Assembly (NCBI GenBank): GCA_023146255.1
Contig: JAGLCJ010000015.1
Location: forward strand, 27,373-91,372
Direction: 5' to 3'
From: Alcanivoracaceae bacterium
GTDB lineage: Bacteria; Pseudomonadota; Gammaproteobacteria; Pseudomonadales; Alcanivoracaceae
DNA: 64,000 bases
The notes under the pieces were generated by a model. The model saw only the letters and a list, made by a program, of their open reading frames with translations. It was not told the DNA's origin and did no database searches. Of the stretch, positions 33,897 through 41,994 are shown piece by piece; position 1 is the first letter of the stretch; each line of letters opens with the position of its first letter. Both the position numbers and the translations under genes were made by a program.

Positions 33897-34847
33897 GTGA
33901 ATGTTGGAAGGGTGGACCTGAACCTGCTCAAGTATCTGGATGTTCTGCTGCGTGAGCAGAATGTCACCCGGGCTGCTGAGCAGCTCGGTATTACCCAGCC
34001 AGCCATGAGCAATGGCCTGAAGCGGCTGCGCGAGCTGTTCAACGACCCCCTGCTGATCAGGACCTCTGATGGCATGACGGCGACGGAGCGGGCGCTGGAG
34101 TTGCAGCCGCTGGTGCGTCAGGTGTTGGCCCAGACCGAGCTGATGCTGACCCCCGACGAAGTGTTTCGCCCGGCTGACAGCCGGCGGGTATTCCGGATCA
34201 TGACCAGTGATTATGCCGAGGCCACTCTGGTACCACATATTGTTCGTCGCCTGCGGGCGGAGGCGCCCAATCTGGTGCTCGATTTTCTGACGCCATCGGA
34301 TGTCAGTTACACCGATATGGAGCAGGGGCGGGTGGATATGGCGATTAACCGTTTCAACGAGATCCCCCAGTCCTTTCATCAGGTGACATTATGGAGGGAT
34401 TCATTTTCATGCTTGCTGAATCGGGATAACCCGATCTCCGGAAAATTCAATCTGGATAGCTACCTCTCTGCACAGCATATCTGGGTGTCGAAGACCGGTT
34501 TCGGCGTCGGTTTCGGAATGAATCCGGACAAACTCGGCGGGCTGGGCTGGATTGATCAGGCTTTGATGAGAATTGGCAAAAGCCGCAAGATCTCCATTTT
34601 CACCCGCCACTATCAAATGCCGGCATTGCTGGCCATGAATAATGATCTGGTTGCAACCCTGCCTACTCGGGTAGCGCGAATGCAGGCAGAAAATTCCAGT
34701 CTGGTTATCAAGGAGCCGCCGTTTTCGATTCCGGAGTTCGAGCTGAAAATGGCGTGGTCTGCGCTGCTTCACCACAACGCAGCACATCGCTGGTTGCGCA
34801 AGTTGATTCAGGAGGAGGCGGAGCAAATTGCATTGCTGTCGGGATAA
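33897..34847 (+). CDS. LysR-family transcriptional regulator
   Basis: A 316-aa LTTR starting with GTG. The N-terminal winged helix reads DLNLLKYLDVLLREQNVTRA then AEQLGITQPAMSNGLKRL. The C-terminal part is a periplasmic-binding-protein-like effector domain (RIMTSDYAEATLVPHIVRRL onward). The sequence is close to the NodD/PcpR-type subgroup in overall layout. Effector and targets are unknown. It is convergent with the pterin synthase homologue (6 nt apart). Confidence 0.9.
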   Translation: MNVGRVDLNLLKYLDVLLREQNVTRAAEQLGITQPAMSNGLKRLRELFNDPLLIRTSDGMTATERALELQPLVRQVLAQTELMLTPDEVFRPADSRRVFRIMTSDYAEATLVPHIVRRLRAEAPNLVLDFLTPSDVSYTDMEQGRVDMAINRFNEIPQSFHQVTLWRDSFSCLLNRDNPISGKFNLDSYLSAQHIWVSKTGFGVGFGMNPDKLGGLGWIDQALMRIGKSRKISIFTRHYQMPALLAMNNDLVATLPTRVARMQAENSSLVIKEPPFSIPEFELKMAWSALLHHNAAHRWLRKLIQEEAEQIALLSG

Positions 34848-34853
34848 GCTGAT

Positions 34854-35723
34854 TTAAACCCGCATCTGGCCTGCTTCTGCAATAGCGCCTTTCCTGACGC
34901 CTTCGAAAGCCTTGACCCGGAAGTGCTTGCCTGGTGCTTCCCGGGCAAGCTCCTGAACAATATGCTCGGCTAACTGTTCAACAGTCGTGTCTGTATCAAT
35001 CAGATAGCAATGATCCTCAGGGATTAATAGCTCAAACATCCCTTGAGCACTTTCGTAGCGAAAGCGGTGATGGGGCGCCTCATCAATATAATAAGTCCCC
35101 TCCAGATCGTCGCGGGTGCCAATATAAATATCTTCCCAACGATCCGCCCAGAGCTTTTCCCAGTACCGACTACGGCGGCCATTCTCAAGGATTTCAATGC
35201 GTGAGCGATGGCCATGGGCTATGCGCTGGCAGTTGCCGTCATGCTTTTTCAGGCCATGAGAATAATGATAGTAAGGCGACGTGCCGAACTCTTCTTCGCG
35301 CAATGTCAGAAGGACCTCTGTGACATTCTCTGGTATCGCACTGCGAACCTGTTCCGTCAGAAAAAGGGACAGGTTGCCCTTGCTGATTTCCATGGCGGGG
35401 ATGATCAGAATGCTGGAGTCCGGAGCACGCATGCGAATGTCGCCGCCGGGGTAGCGCCAGGTCACGCTAACACGGTCCTCACCATCAGTGCCGTGAGTTA
35501 ACAGCTCGCTGTCTCCTGGTATCAGCAGGCGATGGTCGGCGCATTCATCCAAAACCTGCTTTATCCGCTTCTTGATGTGGCCGAAGTCGAACACCATGCT
35601 CTGTTCGTCAAGATGACCGGTCAGCTCCAGATCCACGATCCATGACTCGCCGACCATGCCGCGCTTGGCATGCAGGTAGGAGAAGTCGAGAACAGTCAGA
35701 TTATCGACAAACAGGGTGGCCAT
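34854..35723 (-). CDS. Two-domain 6-carboxytetrahydropterin synthase homologue
   Basis: A 289-aa protein with two T-fold (PTPS/QueD-like) segments. The first holds FSYLHAKRGMVGESWIVDLE and MVFDFGHIKKRI with DHRLLIPG but lacks the usual HGH zinc motif. The second supplies CQRIAHGHRSRIEI and DHCYLID. The zinc histidines and catalytic cysteine are therefore mostly in the second half. QueD-type enzymes act in queuosine synthesis on dihydroneopterin triphosphate; this double form may have a different role. No queC or queE is beside it. Confidence 0.75.
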   Translation of the reverse strand: MATLFVDNLTVLDFSYLHAKRGMVGESWIVDLELTGHLDEQSMVFDFGHIKKRIKQVLDECADHRLLIPGDSELLTHGTDGEDRVSVTWRYPGGDIRMRAPDSSILIIPAMEISKGNLSLFLTEQVRSAIPENVTEVLLTLREEEFGTSPYYHYSHGLKKHDGNCQRIAHGHRSRIEILENGRRSRYWEKLWADRWEDIYIGTRDDLEGTYYIDEAPHHRFRYESAQGMFELLIPEDHCYLIDTDTTVEQLAEHIVQELAREAPGKHFRVKAFEGVRKGAIAEAGQMRV

Positions 35724-35931
35724 GGTCGTCCGCGCAAGTGGATGGGAGTTAGCAGGGGTCATTATGACAGCTGCGCAGCCGGGTGCCAGTCGGGTCCGCT
35801 CGAAAAGTGTGCTGATCTTCTGTCAGTGTGAACCGTGCCTCAGAGCGTCAGGACTGGTGCCGATGCGGACCTGCCTTTCCCCGGTTTGATCCAGCGATGT
35901 ATGCTGAACGCCTGTTCTCCGGAAGGTCGCC

Positions 35932-37662
35932 ATGTTGTCTCGCCGCGTTTGTCTGTTTCTGGCTTCTTTGCTGGTTCTTCTGTTGTCCCGGAACGCCCTG
36001 GCCGCTGCGCCAGTATGGGTTGATGAGGCGCCTACCGGGCCGCTTGGGCAGGATCTGTCGCTGCTGATTGATGCTAGCGGGAAGTTGACGCTGGATCAGG
36101 TGCGGGCGCGGGTAGGTAGCGGGTTTGTGGCCGGCGAGAGGTCGGTGCCGGCATTCGGTATTGGAGCTGACCCGGTCTGGTTCAGGTTGGTGGTCGATAA
36201 TCCCACAGCCGACTCGGTGCTGCGTGTGCTGCTGGCTGGCACCTCGTGGATCGATCAACTCGATTTCTACGTTATTCATGAAGGTCAGTTAGTAACCCAC
36301 CAGACTGCCGGTGATCGTGAGGCCCATTACCAGCGCCCTGTGGCCGGGATGGGCTACCTGTTCCGGCACCAATTTGCGCCCGGCCAGAGTGAGGTTTACC
36401 TGCGCGCCAGCACCCCCGATCCGCTGCTATTGCCGCTACGGATGTTGACGCCGGAGGCGCTGGAAAAAGCCGAGCGGCAAAGCTTCTATAGCTACGGCAT
36501 GGTATACGGGTTTGTGCTTGCATTGCTGGCCTACAATCTCATGCTCTACTTCGGCATCGGCCAACAGAGTCATCTTAATTATTCGTTGTATCTGAGCTGC
36601 TTTTTGTTAATGAATGTGGCGTACACCGGACATGGTTATGTCTTGTTCTGGTCCGAGTGGCAGGGTTTGCAGCGCTACATTATTCTGGCTTTCATGGCGA
36701 TGTTCGCCTGCGCAGGATTTCGCTTCGCTATCAATTTCCTCGGGCTGAAAGAATATGCTCCGCGGGTGGCACGGCTGATTCGGCTTTTTTGCGTCAGCAT
36801 GCTGTCCCTGTTGGCGGCTTTTATTGCACTGGGAATGCAGCAAGCAGCTGCTTTCCTGGCATTCAGTTATGCGCTCAGCTTTGCTATCGCCATGGTTGTG
36901 CTTGGCTGGGATGCAGTCCGTCGTGGTCGGGCAGCCGGCAGCTACTTTCTTGCTGCGGCCTGTAGCGGTATGGCAGGCGTTGCGATTACCACAATAACAG
37001 TATGGGGCTGGATTCCCTTCACGCAGGCTGGTTATCGAGCTGTTGAGATTGGTGTGCTGGTGGAGGCAACACTGTTGGCATTGGCGGTTGCCTATCGGGT
37101 GAGAGAGCATGAAAGTGCCCGTCACGCCGCTGAGTATCTGGCCAGAATTGACCCTCTTACGGGCCTGTTGAATCGCCGGGCACTGGCTGAGCAGGGTGAA
37201 AGGTTGCGCGCTGCTGCGCAGCGGCACAGGCGACCACTTGCGCTTGTTATTTTTGATCTTGACCATTTCAAGTTTATAAATGACTTGCATGGCCACGCTG
37301 TCGGTGATCAGGTTTTGAAGGAGACGGCGAATCTTTTGCAGATGCTTTGCAGGCGCGATGATCTGGCCGCCCGTTGGGGTGGTGAGGAGTTCATCGTGGT
37401 GCTGCCGGATGCAGACATTATGGCTGCCAGAAATCTGGCGGAGCGTTTGCGCGAGCAGCTGCAACAGCGCAAGCTGTGGGCGGGCGATGTGCAAATTGAA
37501 CTCCGTGCCAGTTTTGGCGTGGCAGTCTTGCGTGATCAGGAGTCTATTGATGCGCTGATTGCGGAAGCGGATGTGCTGTTGTATCGAGCGAAGCAAAGTG
37601 GCAGAAACCGGATTTGTTCTGACGATGACCGTTTGCCTGGAGGGGCGGCTGAAGTGTGTTGA
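35932..37662 (+). CDS. 7TM-DISM diguanylate cyclase (GGDEF)
   Basis: A 576-aa protein with a signal peptide, a periplasmic DISM-type beta-rich domain (residues about 30-165, with WFRLVVDNPTADSVLRVLL), seven transmembrane segments (about 180-390) and a C-terminal GGDEF domain from RIDPLTGLLNRRALAEQ. GGEEF is at 483-487 and an RRDD inhibitory motif precedes it. DISM proteins often sense carbohydrates or other periplasmic ligands. Predicted active and feedback-inhibited. Confidence 0.9.
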   Translation: MLSRRVCLFLASLLVLLLSRNALAAAPVWVDEAPTGPLGQDLSLLIDASGKLTLDQVRARVGSGFVAGERSVPAFGIGADPVWFRLVVDNPTADSVLRVLLAGTSWIDQLDFYVIHEGQLVTHQTAGDREAHYQRPVAGMGYLFRHQFAPGQSEVYLRASTPDPLLLPLRMLTPEALEKAERQSFYSYGMVYGFVLALLAYNLMLYFGIGQQSHLNYSLYLSCFLLMNVAYTGHGYVLFWSEWQGLQRYIILAFMAMFACAGFRFAINFLGLKEYAPRVARLIRLFCVSMLSLLAAFIALGMQQAAAFLAFSYALSFAIAMVVLGWDAVRRGRAAGSYFLAAACSGMAGVAITTITVWGWIPFTQAGYRAVEIGVLVEATLLALAVAYRVREHESARHAAEYLARIDPLTGLLNRRALAEQGERLRAAAQRHRRPLALVIFDLDHFKFINDLHGHAVGDQVLKETANLLQMLCRRDDLAARWGGEEFIVVLPDADIMAARNLAERLREQLQQRKLWAGDVQIELRASFGVAVLRDQESIDALIAEADVLLYRAKQSGRNRICSDDDRLPGGAAEVC

Positions 37663-37708
37663 AAGTGTGCCGGGTGGGTTTGCGGAAAACGATGGTTCTT
37701 GGTAAGGA

Positions 37709-37737
37709 AAAGCCCCGCTTCATTGAAGCGGGGCTTT
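37709..37737. terminator. Terminator shared by ssrA and the 7TM-DISM gene
   Basis: AAAGCCCCGCTTCA pairs perfectly with TGAAGCGGGGCTTT. On the minus strand it follows the tmRNA 3' end and ends in TTTTCC; on the plus strand it follows the cyclase gene and ends in TTTCTTTT. Confidence 0.92.
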
Positions 37738-37743
37738 CTTTTC

Positions 37744-38098
37744 TGGTGGAGCCGGCGGGGATCGAACCCGCGTCCGTCAGCAATCCACTTGCAGATCTAC
37801 ATGCTTAGCCGTGTCTACTGATTTAGGTTCCAGCGGCCCGACGGGCAGGGTGCTGGTTCCGATCCCCTAAAGGTTTAGCAATTCAGTTCGGGGCGAACCT
37901 CATCGCGAGTCTGTGTATGCGTGCCCGTGTTGCTCCCCCACAGACAGGGTAGCGCGACGGTTAGCAGGGATTTAGGCTGCTAGTGCGTAGGAATCGTCGT
38001 TTGCGATTACTTTTTTGCCACAATGGATTTACGAGCATCGTAGCCTGCTCGGCATGCACCACAAACTTCAATACCGGCGTCGAAACCATGTCGGCCCC
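37744..38098 (-). ncRNA. ssrA: Transfer-messenger RNA (tmRNA)
   Basis: A 355-nt tmRNA that rescues stalled ribosomes with SmpB. The 5' end reads GGGGCCGACATGGTTTCGAC and the 3' end GATCCCCGCCGGCTCCACCA, forming the alanine acceptor arm and T-arm. The resume codon GCA starts a tag reading ANDDSYALAA followed by TAA, so with the charged alanine the degradation tag is AANDDSYALAA (E. coli: AANDENYALAA). The ALAA protease-recognition end is conserved. smpB lies 650 nt away on the same strand. Confidence 0.97.
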
Positions 38099-38411
38099 AG
38101 AGAGGTACAGGATACTTGATGGGGGTGATGGGCGATAGTTTCAAGTTTTACAGATGAATAAATATTCCTGTCTGACAATCAATCAGAATTCGTGACATTG
38201 GCCACTGGCGTGGGCGCACGATAGGCACGTTGAAAGAGTGCTGTGAGGTTTCCGGTCAGCAGGGCGCCACAAGCGCCGGTGAAGCCGGAGGGGAATCCCG
38301 CAGCGTTGGCCACACAATGGTCGGAGAGCAAATGCTCTTCTCAGCGCGTCCCCGAGAAGGTGAATAAAGAGACCGCTGATCAGACCCGGGTCATTCATTG
38401 AGGAGTAGACG
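38099..38411. other. Unassigned, hairpin-rich intergenic region
   Basis: About 310 bp between the ssrA 5' end and a small membrane-protein gene. It must contain the ssrA promoter. The part from 38190 holds several short potential hairpins (GGCGC-CACAA-GCGCC, CCGGTGAAGCCGG, GAGC-AAAT-GCTC, CTTCTC with GAGAAG, and the GACCCGGGTC palindrome). This is compatible with a structured leader or small RNA, but no known RNA family was recognised. Confidence 0.35.
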
Positions 38412-38693
38412 ATGAAGACGCTGTTTGATCGAGTTACCGCAACCGGCGCTGCTGCTGTGGCGCCGCTTAAAAACTACCCGCTGCTTTACCGCAGCTTGGG
38501 ACTGGCGCTGTCACTGGTGCTGTACATCACCGGTGTGCTGCTGGTGGACGCGTTGACCAGCATCGGCTTTCTGGTGGTGCTGACCGCAATTTATTTCTTG
38601 CCGGCGCTGTTGCGAGCCTGGTTGCTGTTCTACTGGCAGCTGCGTGACGAAGTTGCCGCCTGGCGCGGCCGCCGATCCGGCAAGGCATTTTGA
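38412..38693 (+). CDS. Small inner-membrane protein, unknown function
   Basis: A 93-aa protein not recognised as a named family. It has a polar N-terminus, two transmembrane segments (about 27-48 and 50-75) and a basic C-terminus (AWRGRRSGKAF), suggesting a cytoplasmic tail. A GAGGAG ribosome-binding site precedes the ATG. It is convergent with smpB, from which it is separated by a strong bidirectional terminator. Confidence 0.7.
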   Translation: MKTLFDRVTATGAAAVAPLKNYPLLYRSLGLALSLVLYITGVLLVDALTSIGFLVVLTAIYFLPALLRAWLLFYWQLRDEVAAWRGRRSGKAF

Positions 38694-38704
38694 ACGACCA
38701 AGGC

Positions 38705-38730
38705 AAACGGGCCGGTTAGCCGGCCCGTTT
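38705..38730. terminator. Bidirectional intrinsic terminator
   Basis: AAACGGGCCGG pairs with CCGGCCCGTTT around a TTAG loop, between the small membrane protein gene and convergent smpB. T-rich flanks serve both directions. Confidence 0.88.
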
Positions 38731-38745
38731 GTGTTTAGACGCCTG

Positions 38746-39222
38746 CTAGTGTCGACGCATCAGCCGCTGCTTCTGCCGGCCCCAGTCTCGTTCCTTCTCC
38801 GTGGCCCGCTTGTCGAACTTCTGCTTGCCCTTGGCCAGCGCGATTTCCAGTTTGGCGCGGCCGCGGTCCCAGTACAGACTGACAGGCACGCAGGTGTAGC
38901 CGTCCCGTTGCACGCCAGCAAAAAGCTGAGACAACTGTCGCCGGTGTAGCAGCAGCTTGCGACTGCGTAACGGGTCGGCAATGACGTGAGTGCTGGCGGT
39001 CTGCAGAGGTTCAATCCGGCAGCCGAACAGCCAGGCCTCTCCATCCTTGAGCATCACGTAGGCTTCGGCCAGATTGCACTTGCCGGCGCGCAGGGATTTG
39101 ACTTCCCAGCCAAGCAATACCAGCCCGGCCTCGAATTTCTCTTCAAGGTGATAGTCGTGCCGCGCCTTGCGGTTGACGGCGATGTCTCTTGGGCCCGCGG
39201 ACCCTTTGGCAGCTTTACTCAT
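38746..39222 (-). CDS. smpB: SsrA-binding protein SmpB
   Basis: SmpB (158 aa) binds tmRNA and delivers it to stalled ribosomes. Family segments are IAVNRKARHDYHLEEKFEAG, LVLLGWEVKSLRAGKCNL, the RKLLLHRRQL region, and the basic C-terminal tail KRATEKERDWGRQKQRLMRR that mimics mRNA in the decoding channel. It is co-directional with nearby ssrA. Confidence 0.96.
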   Translation of the reverse strand: MSKAAKGSAGPRDIAVNRKARHDYHLEEKFEAGLVLLGWEVKSLRAGKCNLAEAYVMLKDGEAWLFGCRIEPLQTASTHVIADPLRSRKLLLHRRQLSQLFAGVQRDGYTCVPVSLYWDRGRAKLEIALAKGKQKFDKRATEKERDWGRQKQRLMRRH

Positions 39223-39347
39223 AGGGGCGCGATTATACGGTAGCGGCGGCTAATTGCATGCGGGGAGTGCATCGGCAGCCGGTTTTCCTTGAGGCAGACC
39301 GGGTTTGCCCGGAAAATGGCGCCTTTGTAGGTCTGAGCGGGCTGTTT

Positions 39348-40730
39348 ATGGAAAGGGATCATGCATCGCCGAAGGGCTGGGCCAGTCGCTGGGTGTTTAT
39401 TCTGGCGGCGACGGGGTCGGCGGTCGGGCTGGGGAATATCTGGAAGTTTCCCTACATCACCGGCGAGTACGGTGGCGGCGCTTTTGTGCTGATGTACCTG
39501 CTGATCATCCTGCTGGTCGGTATCCCGGTCATGGTGGCGGAAGTGCTGATGGGGCGCCGCGGAGGATTGAGCCCGATCAACACTATGAAGAAGCTGGCCA
39601 GTCAGGCGGAGGTCAGCAGCCGCTGGAAGTGGCTTGGCTATCTCGGTGCACTGGCCGGTTTTCTCATCCTGACCTTCTACAGCGTGATCGCCGGTTGGTC
39701 GCTTTACTACATCGTTGCCATGCCAACACAGCTGGCAGGGGCTGATGCGGCGACGGTGAGCGCCACGTTTGATGGCCTGTTGGCCAGCCCGCTGATCATG
39801 CTTGGCTGCCACAGCCTGTTCATGTTGCTGACGGCGGTCGTGGTTTTGCAGGGGGTGCATCGGGGATTGCAGCGGGCGGCGGAGATCATGATGCCGGCGC
39901 TGTTTGTCATGTTGCTGGTGCTGCTTGGTTACGCAGCCAGCAGTGGTGGCTTCGATCAGGCGCTGACTTTCATGTTCAGTGTCGATTTCAGCAAACTGTC
40001 CGCCGATGCGGTGCTGGTGGCGATGGGGCATTCCTTCTTTACGCTGAGCCTGGGTCTTGGCGCGATCATGGCATACGGGGCCTACATGCCGCGCGAAGTG
40101 ACAAACCGTGAAGGGCAGAGGAGGCCGGTTTCGATCGGTTCCACGGTGCTGACAATTGCCTTTCTTGACACTTTGGTGGCGATTGTCGCTGGTCTGTGCA
40201 TTTTCCCGGTGGTGTTTGCCAATGGTCTGGAGCCGGCCGCCGGCCCGGGGTTGCTGTTCAAGACACTGCCGTTGGCGTTCGTGCAGATGCCTGGAGGTGT
40301 CTGGTTTGGCACGCTGTTTTTTGTGCTGGTGCTGTTTGCCGCCTGGAGTTCGTCCATTTCCTTGCTGGAGCCTCTGGTGGCCTGGTTTGTCGAGTCCGGT
40401 TGGACCCGGGCAAAGGCCACGCTGGCGCTGGCGTTGGCGGCCTGGCTGATCGGCATTGGCTCGGTGTTGTCGTTTAATGTCTGGTCAGACGCCACCCTGT
40501 TTGGCAAGACGGTTTTCGCCAGCCTCGATTTCCTCACGACCAATGTGATGCTGCCAGTGGGCGGCCTGTTGATTGCTGTGTTCGCCGGCTGGGTCATGAA
40601 GGACTCGCATGTGCGCAAAGAGCTGAACATGAAGAACTTTCGAGTCTATCTTGGCTGGCGTGTGGCGATCAGAATCATTGCCCCGCTGGCAATTCTGGCA
40701 GTGTTTGCCCGCGGCATAGGGCTGTTCTGA
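39348..40730 (+). CDS. Sodium-dependent transporter, NSS (SLC6) family
   Basis: A 460-aa LeuT-fold transporter with about 11-12 membrane helices. The first helix carries the unwound sodium/substrate motif ATGSAVGLGNIWKFPYITGE YGGG. Later segments include SLGLGAIMAYGAYMPRE and PVGGLLIAVFAGW. It is predicted to be a Na+/amino-acid symporter; substrate is unknown. ATG at 39348 is chosen for the normal N-terminus. In many relatives ratA occupies the place between smpB and rnfH; here this transporter does. Confidence 0.9.
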   Translation: MERDHASPKGWASRWVFILAATGSAVGLGNIWKFPYITGEYGGGAFVLMYLLIILLVGIPVMVAEVLMGRRGGLSPINTMKKLASQAEVSSRWKWLGYLGALAGFLILTFYSVIAGWSLYYIVAMPTQLAGADAATVSATFDGLLASPLIMLGCHSLFMLLTAVVVLQGVHRGLQRAAEIMMPALFVMLLVLLGYAASSGGFDQALTFMFSVDFSKLSADAVLVAMGHSFFTLSLGLGAIMAYGAYMPREVTNREGQRRPVSIGSTVLTIAFLDTLVAIVAGLCIFPVVFANGLEPAAGPGLLFKTLPLAFVQMPGGVWFGTLFFVLVLFAAWSSSISLLEPLVAWFVESGWTRAKATLALALAAWLIGIGSVLSFNVWSDATLFGKTVFASLDFLTTNVMLPVGGLLIAVFAGWVMKDSHVRKELNMKNFRVYLGWRVAIRIIAPLAILAVFARGIGLF

Positions 40731-40738
40731 GGGCGGAT

Positions 40739-41053
40739 ATGAAAGACGGGCTGATCAATGTGGAAGTGGTTTATGCGCTGCCGGACAGGCAGAAGCTGAT
40801 ACCTCTGCGAGTAGTGGACGGCACCACTATGTACGAGGCTGTTCAGCAGTCCGGTATTGTCGGATTTTTCCCCGGGCTTGATATTGACCACGTCAGCATG
40901 GGGATTTTTTCCAGAGTTGAGGCAAATCCGAAGGCACGAGTGCTAGCGGATGGCGAGCGGGTCGAGATCTATCGCCCTCTTATTATCGACCCGAAAGACA
41001 ATCGCAAGGCGCGGGCAAAGCAGGCGAAAGAGAAGCGTGCCGGTCAGATCTGA
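40739..41053 (+). CDS. rnfH: RnfH family ubiquitin-like protein
   Basis: RnfH (104 aa) is a small beta-grasp protein. MINVEVVYALPDRQ-type N-terminus (here LINVEVVYALPDRQKLIPLR), SGIVGFFPGLDID and GERVEIYRPLIIDPKDNRK are typical. Function is poorly known; it usually pairs with ratA, which is missing here. It follows the transporter by 8 nt and converges with bamE. Confidence 0.92.
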   Translation: MKDGLINVEVVYALPDRQKLIPLRVVDGTTMYEAVQQSGIVGFFPGLDIDHVSMGIFSRVEANPKARVLADGERVEIYRPLIIDPKDNRKARAKQAKEKRAGQI

Positions 41054-41058
41054 ACAGC

Positions 41059-41481
41059 TCAGTTGCTGTCTGCGGGTGACTGCTGTCGGCGTTGCTGGTC
41101 GGCCTGACTGGCCAGCTGGCGGTCCTGCGGATCGTTAACCCGGGTACGGAAATCCGCCAGTACTTCGCCTTCATGGTGGCTGTACAGGCCGTCACGGAAA
41201 TGCACCACGATCTGCTGTTCCACGGCCTCGCCTTTGCCCGGTTGCAGGGTCATCAGGTAGAACCATGTGTCCGGAGTGAATGGATCAATCAAAGTCGGCA
41301 TGCCCATCACATACCGGACCTGCTCAGGGTTCATGCCCGGGCTGAGCTGATCGAGCATGTCTTCGGTAACGAAGTTGCCCTGCGGAATGTCAATCCGGTA
41401 GACGCCGGGAAAGCGCAGGTTGCTGCAGCCAGTGCTCAGTACTGTCAGGATAAGGGCAGAAATCAGCAGGAATGCGCGCAT
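41059..41481 (-). CDS. bamE: Outer membrane assembly lipoprotein BamE
   Basis: BamE (140 aa, SmpA/OmlA family) is a lipoprotein of the BAM complex. A lipobox LSTGC ends the signal peptide (Cys at residue 19). The fold signature is YRIDIPQGNFVTEDMLDQLS followed by QVRYVMGMPTLIDPFTPDTW. The tail is Q/R-rich. It is divergent from fur, an order conserved in Pseudomonas relatives. Confidence 0.95.
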   Translation of the reverse strand: MRAFLLISALILTVLSTGCSNLRFPGVYRIDIPQGNFVTEDMLDQLSPGMNPEQVRYVMGMPTLIDPFTPDTWFYLMTLQPGKGEAVEQQIVVHFRDGLYSHHEGEVLADFRTRVNDPQDRQLASQADQQRRQQSPADSN

Positions 41482-41581
41482 AGTAGTGTCGACATCGCTC
41501 AGGTTGAGGCGATAATACAGACCCTGTCCGGGGACACAAGTTCACCCGTCGGTCGATCGGCGGCACATCAGGAGCATATCG

Positions 41582-41986
41582 GTGGAAGATCAGGAGCTAC
41601 GCAAGGCCGGCCTAAAGGTCACCCTGCCGCGGGTCAAGATTCTGCAGCAGCTGGAGGATTCCGCCGAACGGCACATGAGCGCCGAGGACATCTATAAGGC
41701 GCTGCTGGAGTCCGGTGCGGATGTCGGTCTCGCCACGGTCTATCGGGTGCTGACTCAGTTCGAGCAGGCCGGTATTGTCCAGCGCCACAATTTCGAGGGC
41801 GGCTCGGCGGTATTCGAGCTGGCCAATGAGGGGCATCACGACCATATGGTGCGGATGGATACCAATGAAGTGATCGAGTTCGTTGATCCGGAAATCGAGA
41901 AGCGCCAGCATGCCATCGCCGAAAAACATGGTTTCGAGCTGGTCGATCACAAGCTGGTGCTATACGTCAAACCGAAGAAAAAGTGA
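41582..41986 (+). CDS. fur: Ferric uptake regulator Fur
   Basis: Fur (134 aa) represses iron-uptake genes with Fe2+. Winged-helix motif ADVGLATVYRVLTQFEQAG and metal-site residues HHDHM with later E and H ligands are present. The CxxC structural zinc motifs found in E. coli Fur are absent (RMDTNE instead), as in Pseudomonas aeruginosa Fur. The start is GTG with AGGAG upstream. Convergent recN begins 8 nt after its stop. Confidence 0.95.
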   Translation: MEDQELRKAGLKVTLPRVKILQQLEDSAERHMSAEDIYKALLESGADVGLATVYRVLTQFEQAGIVQRHNFEGGSAVFELANEGHHDHMVRMDTNEVIEFVDPEIEKRQHAIAEKHGFELVDHKLVLYVKPKKK

Positions 41987-41994
41987 GTCTCCGA

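Noticed and set aside
38183..38398. 71-codon minus-strand ORF upstream of the small membrane protein
   Set aside because: No ribosome-binding site or recognisable domain; it overlaps the hairpin-rich leader and is more likely non-coding.
38160..38411. Cobalamin riboswitch or other known riboswitch
   Set aside because: A GCCACTGG string raised the idea, but the remaining conserved boxes are missing and the downstream gene is not a cobalamin gene.
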